DNA of 58,727 bases from JAHJDR01 sp964609965 (GTDB lineage Bacteria > UBA10199 > JADGCS01), in contig CAZSTS010000013.1 in assembly GCA_964609965.1 (NCBI GenBank), positions 1 through 58,727 on the forward strand, in the 5' to 3' direction. The first letter of the stretch is position 1; every line of letters starts with the position of its first letter. Below the pieces are notes generated by a model. That model was not told the DNA's origin. It made no database searches and was given only the letters and a program-made list of their open reading frames with translations. Positions 44,849 through 52,076 of this stretch are shown in pieces. Position numbers and translations under genes: made by a program.

Positions 44849-45388
44849 ATGCAAACCATCAATATCAACCAAATATCAGCCACTAAAGGGCTTCAAATAA
44901 AACTTAACGGAAATGATGAGTGGCTGACCAATATTCTCAAAAATGTTCTTCCCACAAAAAACATCGAATTTGATACTCTTATTGGCAAGATTGATTTCTT
45001 AAGAACTAATATGAATATTGATATCACGGGCACTATCTCATTCACCCATCACCCATTATGTGCCAGATGCGGAGAGGAAATCACTGCTAATGAAAACATA
45101 CGATTTGTCGCACACCTAGCCCCTCTTGATGAAGTGATTCATAAGAATAAAGATGATAAAGAAGAGCTCACCAAAGATGATATGGATTTTTCATTTTACT
45201 CTAACGACACGATTGAACTTGAGCCGATTGTAAATGACGAAATAGCCCTGGAAATACCCTATAATTACTATTGTTCTGACCAAGAAAATTGCCGGCTTCA
45301 TGAACCAACTAGTCAAAATATAAGCCTTAATGATAAGACAGATCCCAGATGGGCACCCTTAAAAAACCTTAAGATTATGCGTAAATAA
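44849..45388 (+). CDS. yceD: YceD / DUF177 family protein
   Basis: 179 residues with the DUF177 hallmarks: a beta-rich N-terminus, the CARCGEEI cysteine motif (~72-79), an acidic DDKEELTKDDMDFSFYSNDTIELEPIVNDEIALEIPYNYYC segment and a C-terminal DPRWAPLKNLK. It is nearly always found directly before rpmF, as here, and is implicated in ribosome/23S rRNA maturation. Confidence 0.92.
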   Translation: MQTININQISATKGLQIKLNGNDEWLTNILKNVLPTKNIEFDTLIGKIDFLRTNMNIDITGTISFTHHPLCARCGEEITANENIRFVAHLAPLDEVIHKNKDDKEELTKDDMDFSFYSNDTIELEPIVNDEIALEIPYNYYCSDQENCRLHEPTSQNISLNDKTDPRWAPLKNLKIMRK

Positions 45389-45466
45389 GCGCTTTTTCCT
45401 TGTTTCCCTGCCTTGAAAGTACTCGTTATTCCTAAAGAAATAGAATGAAATCAGCAGCCTACTCCC

Positions 45467-45493
45467 TTGACACAGGCATCTTTTGTATATAAA
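45467..45493 (+). promoter_or_regulatory. candidate sigma-70 promoter of rpmF
   Basis: TTGACA (45467-45472) and TATAAA (45488-45493) with a 15-nt spacer. It lies just upstream of AGGAG and ATG 45523, giving rpmF-acpP a promoter of its own apart from yceD. Confidence 0.4.
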
Positions 45494-45522
45494 TGACTGC
45501 GACTTATTATCAGGAGTATATT

Positions 45523-45705
45523 ATGGCAGTCCCAAAACGAAAAATATCAAAATCAAGACGCGGCATGAGACGTTCACACGATCATCTAACAGCACCTGAC
45601 ATCTCTGTATGTCCAAATTGTCAAAGCGCAAAACTACCTCACCGAGTATGCAACCATTGTGGCTATTACAAAAACAAAGAAATCGTAGCAATGGAAACGG
45701 AGTGA
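45523..45705 (+). CDS. rpmF: 50S ribosomal protein L32
   Basis: 60 residues: MAVPKRKISKSRRGMRRSHDHL, then a zinc ribbon CPNC..CNHCGYY. The start at 45523 is fixed by the conserved MAVPKRK and an AGGAG; a 10-codon longer frame upstream is not real. acpP follows 3 nt after the stop. Confidence 0.97.
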   Translation: MAVPKRKISKSRRGMRRSHDHLTAPDISVCPNCQSAKLPHRVCNHCGYYKNKEIVAMETE

Positions 45706-45708
45706 TTA

Positions 45709-45951
45709 GTGACAAAAGCTAGTATCGAATCTAAGCTTGTTTCAATTATTTCAACTCAATTATCTATCAATGAAGATGAGATTAAGCCTAATCTCAATTT
45801 CGTCGATGACTTAGGCGCTGATAGCCTAGACCTTGTCGAAATGATCATGGAAATTGAAGAAGAATTTAAGATTGAAATTTCGGACGAAGATGTTGAAGGC
45901 ATGTCCAAGGTCAAAGACCTCATCGATTACATTTCTAAAGTTAAAAAATAA
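45709..45951 (+). CDS. acpP: acyl carrier protein
   Basis: 80 acidic residues with the 4'-phosphopantetheine site DDLGADSLDLVEMIMEIEEEF (Ser 39). It starts with GTG, with GGAG 7 nt before it overlapping the rpmF end. It carries fatty acyl intermediates. In many bacteria plsX-fabH-fabD-fabG separate rpmF from acpP; here they are absent and acpP directly follows rpmF. Confidence 0.96.
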   Translation: MTKASIESKLVSIISTQLSINEDEIKPNLNFVDDLGADSLDLVEMIMEIEEEFKIEISDEDVEGMSKVKDLIDYISKVKK

Positions 45952-46008
45952 TCTTATTCATTCCTGCAAAAGCAGGAATCCAGTCTTAATTAATCATCAC
46001 AACTTCTA

Positions 46009-46108
46009 CCTGGCACTGAAGTACCAGGCTTTATGCTGTTGTCCTAAAGGACAAGGTTCTCATGTCCCTTCGGGACAATAGAATATAGACGGGGATTTCA
46101 ATCCCCGG
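46009..46108. repeat. composite hairpin element, copy 3
   Basis: CCTGGCACTGAAGTACCAGG, GCTTTATGCTGTTGTCC-TAAA-GGACAA, TGTCCCTTCGGGACAATAGA, and CGGGGATTTCAATCCCCG. It is preceded by ATTCCTGCAAAAGCAGGAAT (45959-45978). It fills the gap between convergent acpP and guaA and may serve as a bidirectional terminator. Confidence 0.75.
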
Positions 46109-46162
46109 AATAAATGATTGGTTCTCAATTTGAGTGGTTTTTCAGAATCTGAAAGTTATCCC

Positions 46163-47725
46163 CTACTCCCACTCTATCGTTGCTGGTGGTTTTGAAGAGA
46201 TATCGTAAACAACGCGGTTGATGCCTTTAACCTCGTTAATAATACGATTGGCGATTTTTGATAGGACTGTATGAGGCAGATCAATAAAATCAGCAGTCAT
46301 GCCATCCGCTGAATCAACAGCACGAACAGCTGCTGTATACTCATAAGTTCTTTCATCCCCCATAACACCCACAGATTTTACAGGCAAAATAACCACAAAC
46401 GCCTGCCAAATCTTTCCATACCAACCAGATTCCCTGATTTCGTCCATGGCAATCTTATCTGCTAATTGGAGAAGCCTGATTTTTTCCTTTGAAACCGAAC
46501 CTAAAATACGCACACCCAGCCCTGGCCCAGGAAAAGGATGACGCATGATCAACTCTTTTGGCATTTTTAGTTGTCTGCCGAGTTTACGAACTTCGTCCTT
46601 AAAAAGTTCACGTAATGGCTCGATAAGTTTAAGCCCCATCTTTTTAGGAAGCCCGCCTACATTATGGTGCGACTTGATCACAGCTGATGGGCCTTTGAAA
46701 GATACAGATTCAATCACATCTGGATATAATGTGCCCTGTACTAAATGTTTTGCGTTTTTTATTTTTTTTGCCTCGCGAGTGAAAACCTTAATAAAAACTT
46801 TGCCGATAATTTTTCGCTTCTTTTCGGGATCAGACACACCTTTAAGAGGCTTTAAGAAATCATTGCTCGCATCAATATATTTTAATTTTATTTTATAATG
46901 TTTTTTAAATATCTTTTGAACGTATTTTTCTTCCTCAAACCTTAAAAGACCATTGTTGATAAAAATACATGTGAGTTGTTTGCCAATCGCCTTATTGAGC
47001 AAAACTGCAGCTACAGAAGAATCTACACCACCAGAGAGACCTAGGATCACATGGTCTTTACCTACTTTTTGGCGAATCTCTTTACACTCATACTTAATAA
47101 AATCTCGCATATTCCACTGGGCCTTGACCTTGGCTATTTTAAAGAGGAAGTTTTTGAGAATTTTTTTACCTTCTTTTGTGTGATGCACTTCTGGGTGAAA
47201 TTGGAGGGCATAAATTTTCTTTTTATCATTGGCAATTGCAGCTATGATCTTCTTTTCTGTCCTTCCTAACACCCTAAATCCTTTTCCCAACGCTCTTAGC
47301 GAATCTCCATGACTCATCCAAATCCGTGAGTTATCTTTTACTCCGGCTAATAAATGACACTCACGAGTCCTCCGTAGCTTTAGCGAAGGAGGATTCTCAT
47401 GCTTTAATTTCGCATGTCCGTACTCTCGGTGTTTGGAAGCTACAATCTTTCCACCCAACATCTTTGTCATGAGTTGCATGCCATAGCAAATGCCTAGAAT
47501 GGGAATACCTAATTCAAAAACCTTTGAATCAATCTTAGGTGAGCCTTTTTTCAAAACACTGGCAGGTCCGCCAGATAAAATAATCGCTTGAGGGGAAAAT
47601 TTTTTGATTTTTGAAAAAGATTCTGTACAAGGCCAGATTTCACAATACACATTTAATTCACGCACGCGTCTGGCTATGAGTTGAGTGTATTGAGAACCAA
47701 AATCTATTATTAATATTTTGTTCAT
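46163..47725 (-). CDS. guaA: GMP synthase (glutamine-hydrolysing)
   Basis: 520 residues. The class I glutamine amidotransferase domain has GICYGMQLM with the catalytic Cys and FHPEVHHT (His-Glu of the triad). The ATP pyrophosphatase domain has the P-loop GLSGGVDSSV, and the C-terminal dimerisation domain has RHPFPGPGLGVRILG and ends PPATIEWE. It converts XMP to GMP. guaB is not in the window. Confidence 0.97.
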   Translation of the reverse strand: MNKILIIDFGSQYTQLIARRVRELNVYCEIWPCTESFSKIKKFSPQAIILSGGPASVLKKGSPKIDSKVFELGIPILGICYGMQLMTKMLGGKIVASKHREYGHAKLKHENPPSLKLRRTRECHLLAGVKDNSRIWMSHGDSLRALGKGFRVLGRTEKKIIAAIANDKKKIYALQFHPEVHHTKEGKKILKNFLFKIAKVKAQWNMRDFIKYECKEIRQKVGKDHVILGLSGGVDSSVAAVLLNKAIGKQLTCIFINNGLLRFEEEKYVQKIFKKHYKIKLKYIDASNDFLKPLKGVSDPEKKRKIIGKVFIKVFTREAKKIKNAKHLVQGTLYPDVIESVSFKGPSAVIKSHHNVGGLPKKMGLKLIEPLRELFKDEVRKLGRQLKMPKELIMRHPFPGPGLGVRILGSVSKEKIRLLQLADKIAMDEIRESGWYGKIWQAFVVILPVKSVGVMGDERTYEYTAAVRAVDSADGMTADFIDLPHTVLSKIANRIINEVKGINRVVYDISSKPPATIEWE

Positions 47726-47754
47726 TATTAAATGCGCCTACTCTCCTATATCAA

Positions 47755-48000
47755 AAAAACTATCGATTATCGTCTATCGTTTTTTCGTATCCACGTGTTT
47801 TCGTCTTCCAAAGCCCCTAGACCCAATATTTTTGTTGCCTTGTCCTAATATCTTCTTTGTTTTCAGGCAACTATTATTGGGGAATCTGCACCAGCGCACC
47901 AACGATCCTATGCTCCTACGCCAGAAGCATCCTTTCGCCTAACATATCCTGCGTCCCCGGGAACCTGAGATCCTGCGACCCTTATAGCAATCGACCTTGA
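47755..48000. repeat. permuted-word repeat gap upstream of guaA
   Basis: AACTATCGATTATCGTCTATCG words (47758-47785) and CCTGCGTCCCCGGGAACCTGAGATCCTGCGACCC words (47943-47983). No coding sequence is visible in 47726-48095. Confidence 0.55.
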
Positions 48001-48040
48001 AACCTCCATCAACATCGACTAGACAGAAACCGTCACTATA

Positions 48041-48090
48041 GTCCGCCTTCGCCCCTTCGACTTTGCTCAGGGCTACGGCGCGACAAGGAG
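48041..48090 (+). repeat. hairpin repeat that carries a ribosome binding site
   Basis: GTCCGCCTTCGCC..GGCTACGGCGCGACAAGGAG, with a CCTTCGACTTTGCTCAGG core nested inside. It shares its outer frame with 5951-5990, and its GGAGG is 6 nt before ATG 48096. Confidence 0.6.
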
Positions 48091-48095
48091 GAATC

Positions 48096-48365
48096 ATGTT
48101 CAACAATCTCAAAATCACCTGTATTAAGTGTGAAGGCAAATGCAATCGATCCAAGGTTGGCTCAACCTATTATGTGCGAGATGCCAAGCTGGAGATCCCA
48201 GAGGGAGAAAGTATTTGTGTTTTTGCCTTAGGCAGCATCTTACCTGCCATTACTGGCTCCATCATTAGCAGCAAAGAGGACGAAGGCCTCATGGATATCC
48301 TCCAAGAATGGCAATGCCCAGACCCAGAAGCCAAAGTGATTTATCGAATTGAGAGGGATGGGTAA
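48096..48365 (+). CDS. TIGR04076-family protein
   Basis: 89 residues: MFNNLKITCIKCEGKCNRSKVGSTYYVRD, EGESICVFALGSILPAITGSI and the closing CPDPEAKVIYRIERD are the diagnostic parts of this small cysteine-containing family of unknown role. I start at 48096 because GGAGGAATC precedes it; the frame is open further upstream only through a repeat. Confidence 0.8.
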   Translation: MFNNLKITCIKCEGKCNRSKVGSTYYVRDAKLEIPEGESICVFALGSILPAITGSIISSKEDEGLMDILQEWQCPDPEAKVIYRIERDG

Positions 48366-48674
48366 TTAAGAATACACTAACTTAGATTTTAGAATTATCG
48401 GTTTAGGAAGCTTTTTGAGTTTATTAAACGCTTCATACAGATCAACTGCCTTTTGGGCATTCAACCAAAATTCAGCTGTTGTTTTAAAAGTCGCCGCTAA
48501 TTTCAAAGCCATCTGCGCTGTCAAGGTCGTGCGATTATTAATAAGACGATTAATCACTTTAATATCACAACCAATGTGATCAGCTAATTGCTTCTGAGTC
48601 ATCTCCAATGGGACAAGATATTCTTCATTAAGTATCTTTCCAGGTGTTGTTGGTTTTCTTTTTGGAACAAGCAT
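48366..48674 (-). CDS. higA: HigA-family antitoxin (XRE)
   Basis: 102 residues: PTTPGKILNEEYLVPLEMTQKQLADHIGCDIKVINRLINNRTTLTAQMALKLAATFKTTAEFWLNAQ is the typical HigA helix-turn-helix (helices ~24-62). It binds the toxin and represses the higBA operon, probably through the dyads at 48985-49016. It follows higB by 12 nt in the toxin-first order. Confidence 0.92.
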   Translation of the reverse strand: MLVPKRKPTTPGKILNEEYLVPLEMTQKQLADHIGCDIKVINRLINNRTTLTAQMALKLAATFKTTAEFWLNAQKAVDLYEAFNKLKKLPKPIILKSKLVYS

Positions 48675-48686
48675 ATTTCAATCCTT

Positions 48687-48977
48687 TTAATGATAATCAG
48701 TTATACAAACATTTGTTGGCCCTAATGAAGTCCACTGAAATATTATCCTCCACTGATTATTAATACGAATACTATACCAGCCCTGCCAATTTCCTTTTAA
48801 AGATTCTAATCGATTACCAGGTGGAGATCTAAGGTCTTCAAGTGTTTCAGCATAATTTAATATATCCAACTTCCTCATGGTTACTTTAGAAACCTTCTGC
48901 CATTTTGAATTCTTTTTTAACTTTCCATATAAAAAGAACTCTTCTGTTTCTTTATTATTAAATGATGTAATAGCCAT
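48687..48977 (-). CDS. higB: HigB-family toxin (RelE superfamily mRNA interferase)
   Basis: 96 residues: ITSFNNKETEEFFLYGK, KLDILNYAETLEDLRSPPGNRLESLKGNWQGWYSIRINNQWRIIFQW and CITDYH at the end match the HigB/YoeB-type plasmid-maintenance toxin fold, with the RLESLKG..WSIRINxQWRIIF core intact. Ribosome-dependent mRNA cleavage is expected. First gene of higBA. Confidence 0.93.
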   Translation of the reverse strand: MAITSFNNKETEEFFLYGKLKKNSKWQKVSKVTMRKLDILNYAETLEDLRSPPGNRLESLKGNWQGWYSIRINNQWRIIFQWTSLGPTNVCITDYH

Positions 48978-48984
48978 ATTTATT

Positions 48985-49016
48985 ATACCTTATTTAGGTA
49001 TACCTTATCAAGGTAT
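48985..49016 (-). promoter_or_regulatory. higBA operator: two overlapping dyads
   Basis: ATACCT-TATTT-AGGTAT (48985-49001) and ATACCTT-ATC-AAGGTAT (49000-49016) share their central bases and lie 8-39 nt upstream of the higB start, where a HigA dimer pair would block transcription. Confidence 0.65.
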
Positions 49017-49113
49017 TTCCCCTAAATTCTATTTCAATAATTAACATAGCAATAGTCGTGCCAGAATGAATATTCTTAAATTTCAGTTAGTTGGAAATAT
49101 ATCATTCTCATTT

Positions 49114-49163
49114 GAGTCCCAAAAATGAGTCTCAAGTGAGACTGTGGGACTAATCTGGGACTC
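49114..49163 (+). promoter_or_regulatory. nested dyads upstream of a sigma-54-type promoter (candidate enhancer)
   Basis: A perfect palindrome AGTCTCAAGTGAGACT (49128-49143) sits inside GAGTCCCA (49114-49121) .. TGGGACTC (49156-49163). The centre is ~90 nt upstream of the -24 element at 49224, a usual distance for an enhancer-binding activator site. Confidence 0.5.
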
Positions 49164-49223
49164 TCATATTTTACATTTTCTTTTAACTCTGCATATTTCT
49201 TAATATTTTCTTTTTCCCATCTT

Positions 49224-49240
49224 TGGCATGCTCGTTGCTA
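49224..49240 (+). promoter_or_regulatory. sigma-54-type promoter before the tRNA-like locus
   Basis: TGGCATGCTCGTTGCTA has exact GG-N10-GC spacing and only one or two departures from TGGCACG-N4-TTGCW. The predicted start is near 49250, about 6 nt before the tRNA-like 5' end. Confidence 0.6.
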
Positions 49241-49255
49241 ATATTATTCTCGAGC

Positions 49256-49328
49256 GCCCTCGTAGCTCAGAGGATAGAGCCCGTCCCTAACGAAGACGTA
49301 GTCCTGGGTTCGATTCCCAGCGAGGGCG
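49256..49328 (+). tRNA. tRNA-Arg-like gene with anomalous anticodon loop
   Basis: A full cloverleaf of normal length: acceptor GCCCTCG/CGAGGGC (7 bp), D arm GCTC-AGAGGATA-GAGC, T arm CTGGG-TTCGATT-CCCAG, 5-nt variable loop, discriminator G. The body is that of bacterial tRNA-Arg. The anticodon arm CGTCC-CTAACGA-AGACG has a C-A mismatch at the loop-closing pair, and the loop reads anticodon AAC (Val), or ACG (Arg) only if one extra A is allowed. CCA is not encoded (GCAACG follows). It may be an altered, degenerate or regulatory tRNA-like RNA rather than a working tRNA. Confidence 0.65.
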
Positions 49329-49548
49329 CAACGATTTTAAAGATGCAGGACTTAATGGGGACGCTTCTTTAATCTTTACATGAGTAACCCGTTTTAATAT
49401 AATGTTCTTATTCGTTAGGGACTTATACTGAGCTATGAGAAAAAAGCGTGGGCGAGCTTTACGAGCCCAAATAAGCGCGTTAGCAGTATTAAAACAAAAG
49501 GCGCGAGCCTTGTGTCAAAAAAACCCGAGTCAAGTGCTCGGGTTTTTT
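49329..49548 (+). ncRNA. structured 3' region with antisense complementarity to the tRNA-like RNA
   Basis: No ORF is present. TTCGTTAGGGAC (49411-49422) is an exact 12-nt complement of the tRNA-like anticodon region (49283-49294), and TGAGCTA (49429-49435) is a 7-nt complement of its D arm (49263-49269), in collinear antisense order. Other stems: TTAAAGAT/ATCTTTA (49337-49378), GTTTTAAT/ATTAAAAC (49391-49398 with 49488-49495) and GGGC/GCCC around 49450-49468. It ends in the terminator at 49517-49548. I do not recognise a known RNA family. Confidence 0.45.
49517..49548 (+). terminator. Rho-independent terminator just before mtnA
   Basis: An A7 run, then CCCGAG-TCAAGTG-CTCGGG and TTTTTT. The stem can extend through the A and T runs. 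It ends 8 nt before the mtnA ATG, leaving no room for a Shine-Dalgarno outside the T-run. Confidence 0.9.
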
Positions 49549-49556
49549 ATTAACCT

Positions 49557-50585
49557 ATGAAACAAAACAACCTCACCATCATCGAATGGCAAGACAATAC
49601 AGTCCTCATGCTCGATCAACGCAAACTCCCTAACGAAGAAACATACGTTATTTGTCGAACATACAAAGACGTAGCCAATGCCATCAAAAACATGACTATT
49701 CGTGGAGCACCAGCCATTGGTGTTGCTGCAGCTATGGGGGTTGCTTTGGGAGTCCAAAGTCAAAAGTCAAAGGTCGAAGGTCGGGAATTTGATAGAATCT
49801 ATGATGAGCTACTCTCAACGCGCCCTACTGCTGTGAATCTTAAATGGGCATTGGATCGAATGAAGAAGGTTTTTAACGAGAGCAAACATCATGGGGACCT
49901 CAAAAACATTCTCATAGCTGAAGCAAAAAAAATCAAAAAAGAAGACATTCAAACAAACAAGACAATGGGTAAACACGGTCAAGCGCTACTGAACGATGGC
50001 GACACAGTGCTCACACATTGCAATGCGGGAGCTCTAGCCACTGCTGGCTGGGGAACTGCTGTGGGTGTTGTGTATTCAGCAGTTCAAGCAGGCAAGGAAA
50101 TCAATCTCATTGCCGACGAAACACGCCCTGTGCTCCAAGGCGCTCGCCTCACCGCGTGGGAAGCCCAAAGGTTTGGGGTTCCTGTCACTGTGATTTGCGA
50201 TAACATGGCAGCAAGCCTTATGGCCAAAGGTCTCATCAACAAAGTTTTGGTCGGCGCAGATCGCATTGCAGCTAATGGTGATGCGGCAAACAAGATTGGA
50301 ACTTACTCTGTTGCCATTGCAGCCAAACACCACGGCATTCCTTTTTATGTTGTGGCACCTTTTTCTACGATTGATTCAAAAACACCAACAGGCAAAGAAA
50401 TTCCCATCGAAGAACGCGATTTTGACGAAGTAAAAACAATAAATCGTGTACAAATTGTACCCACAGGAATCTCTATTAAAAACCCAGCCTTCGACGTTAC
50501 ACCAAACGAATTGATTACCGGGATTGTAACGGAGAGAGGGATTTATAAAAATCCTTACAACTTTGCCCTAAGCCCTAAACCTTAA
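49557..50585 (+). CDS. mtnA: S-methyl-5-thioribose-1-phosphate isomerase
   Basis: 342 residues of the eIF2B-like family: EWQDNTVLMLDQRKLP, MTIRGAPAIGVAAAMG, TRPTAVNLKWALDRM, the active-site THCNAGALATAGWGTA and VGADRIAANGDAANKIGTY with the catalytic Asp. It acts in methionine salvage from methylthioadenosine. Two odd points: a permuted GTCAAAAGTCAAAGGTCGAAGG repeat (49749-49784) lies inside the gene in a variable loop, and the last codons come from a CCCTAAGCCCTAAACC repeat. No Shine-Dalgarno: the start lies right after a terminator. Confidence 0.95.
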   Translation: MKQNNLTIIEWQDNTVLMLDQRKLPNEETYVICRTYKDVANAIKNMTIRGAPAIGVAAAMGVALGVQSQKSKVEGREFDRIYDELLSTRPTAVNLKWALDRMKKVFNESKHHGDLKNILIAEAKKIKKEDIQTNKTMGKHGQALLNDGDTVLTHCNAGALATAGWGTAVGVVYSAVQAGKEINLIADETRPVLQGARLTAWEAQRFGVPVTVICDNMAASLMAKGLINKVLVGADRIAANGDAANKIGTYSVAIAAKHHGIPFYVVAPFSTIDSKTPTGKEIPIEERDFDEVKTINRVQIVPTGISIKNPAFDVTPNELITGIVTERGIYKNPYNFALSPKP

Positions 50586-50644
50586 GCCCAGAGAAACGAG
50601 GCACGCTAGACCCTAGACGCCAGACACTAAACATGAGCTTTCAA

Positions 50645-51823
50645 CTACTCAGATATTAATTGTAAAAGTGTATCAGCAAGAACTGAATCTAGCTTTTTCA
50701 AAACATCATATTCCTGCATCGCTAAATCATGGTTACCTGCTTTTAGATAGACGAGAGCTCGTCCAAGATGGGCTTTTGGATAATTTTCGTTAATAGAAAT
50801 TGCCTTATTATAAGATTCAATCTCCTTATTCATATCTCCCAATTTTCCATATGACCAACCAAGATTAAAATACGTTCTTTCATCTTGAGGGTTGTATCGA
50901 ATTGCCATGAGGTAAGATTCTGCAGCCGCTTGATAATCACCCAAATTTCCAAACGCGTTACCCTTCCCATAATAAGCATCTGCTGAACCTTTATCAATTC
51001 GAATAGCCTGATTGTAAGCCCAAATAGCCTCTTCATGCTCGCCAGAGAGATCATTCACATGACCCAAATTGCAATAAGCCTTTGAATAATTTGGATCGAG
51101 TAAAACAGCATCTGTGTAGGCCTCTTTTGCTTTCTCAATCTCGCCTAAACTTTGAAAGATAATCCCCAAATTATTGAGAGGCGCCTCTCCTAAATCTGGT
51201 CTTATTTTGATGGCAATACTAAGAGCCTTAATGGCCTCTTCATACATCTCCATATGCCCCAAAACAATACCCAGGTTATTAAACGCATCAGTTAAACTAG
51301 GCGTGATCACAATAGCCTCAGTGTAAGCTTCTACTGCCTTTTCAAATTCTCCCTTTTTCTGATGAACCACACCCAAACCAAAATAGGCTGTAGAATTTAG
51401 GGGATCTATCATCAATGCAAAGTCATACATTCTTTGAGCATCATCGTTTTGATTTAATTTTAGATGGACAAGAGCTTTATTAATATATGCTTCTACTAAT
51501 TGCGGACTCAATTTAATGGCCTTTTTGAACATGGCAATAGCTTCATCATACTTTTCTACAGCATCAAATGCCATTCCAAGTGCAAAGTAAATTTCGGCAT
51601 CACTTGGATCAATTTGGATAGCCCTTTCAAAGAAAACAACAGCCTCATCATATTGCTGCTCATCGAGTTTAGTCAGTCCATAATTGATAAGAATTTCAAT
51701 TTGCTCATCTTGAGAGACAATTGCATTGATTTCTTCCTGCGCATGTACGGGTGTTGCTGTCAGAAATAGACAGAAAATGATGAAGAAAAGAGGTATTGCT
51801 CGTTGATGAAAAACCTTCTTCAT
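50645..51823 (-). CDS. periplasmic TPR-repeat protein
   Basis: 392 residues. Signal peptide MKKVFHQRAIPLFFIIFCLFLTATPVHA, then about ten consecutive 34-residue tetratricopeptide repeats from residue ~45 to the end (e.g. AEIYFALGMAFDAVEKYDEAIAMFKKAIKLSP, AYCNLGHVNDLSGEHEEAIWAYNQAIRID). It should form a superhelical protein-binding scaffold in the periplasm. Partner unknown. Confidence 0.88.
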   Translation of the reverse strand: MKKVFHQRAIPLFFIIFCLFLTATPVHAQEEINAIVSQDEQIEILINYGLTKLDEQQYDEAVVFFERAIQIDPSDAEIYFALGMAFDAVEKYDEAIAMFKKAIKLSPQLVEAYINKALVHLKLNQNDDAQRMYDFALMIDPLNSTAYFGLGVVHQKKGEFEKAVEAYTEAIVITPSLTDAFNNLGIVLGHMEMYEEAIKALSIAIKIRPDLGEAPLNNLGIIFQSLGEIEKAKEAYTDAVLLDPNYSKAYCNLGHVNDLSGEHEEAIWAYNQAIRIDKGSADAYYGKGNAFGNLGDYQAAAESYLMAIRYNPQDERTYFNLGWSYGKLGDMNKEIESYNKAISINENYPKAHLGRALVYLKAGNHDLAMQEYDVLKKLDSVLADTLLQLISE

Positions 51824-51933
51824 AAATTATCTAAGATGTTGCCCCTTGTTAAGCTCGACCTACTCTTAATTATACAGTGTTTCTGGGCACGCGTCTCCTA
51901 AAAAATGGCATTTTTCTGGCTTTGTGTCCGTAT

Positions 51934-51953
51934 ATAGTCAATTATTTGACTAT
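51934..51953. promoter_or_regulatory. palindrome in the TPR/ilvE divergent region
   Basis: ATAGTCAA-TTAT-TTGACTAT is an 8-bp perfect dyad in the middle of the divergent intergenic region. It could be an operator for either gene. Confidence 0.35.
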
Positions 51954-51995
51954 TTTCAGAACTGAATTCATAACTCACTAAATTTAAAGTTGTTA

Positions 51996-52024
51996 TTGAA
52001 CTGTTAGATTTTTCGATCTATGTT
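51996..52024 (+). promoter_or_regulatory. candidate ilvE promoter
   Basis: TTGAAC, a 17-nt spacer and TATGTT, about 50 nt upstream of the ilvE start. Each hexamer matches consensus at four of six positions. Confidence 0.3.
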
Positions 52025-52076
52025 TTTTGACAAATTTATTTTCAATAATTCTCCCTAATTTAACCAAGGAGCATGC

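Noticed and set aside
49256..49556. T-box riboswitch, tmRNA, or tRNA group I intron at the tRNA-like locus
   Set aside because: No T-box specifier/antiterminator motif, no tag reading frame or tmRNA ends, and the cloverleaf is contiguous with no interrupted anticodon stem.
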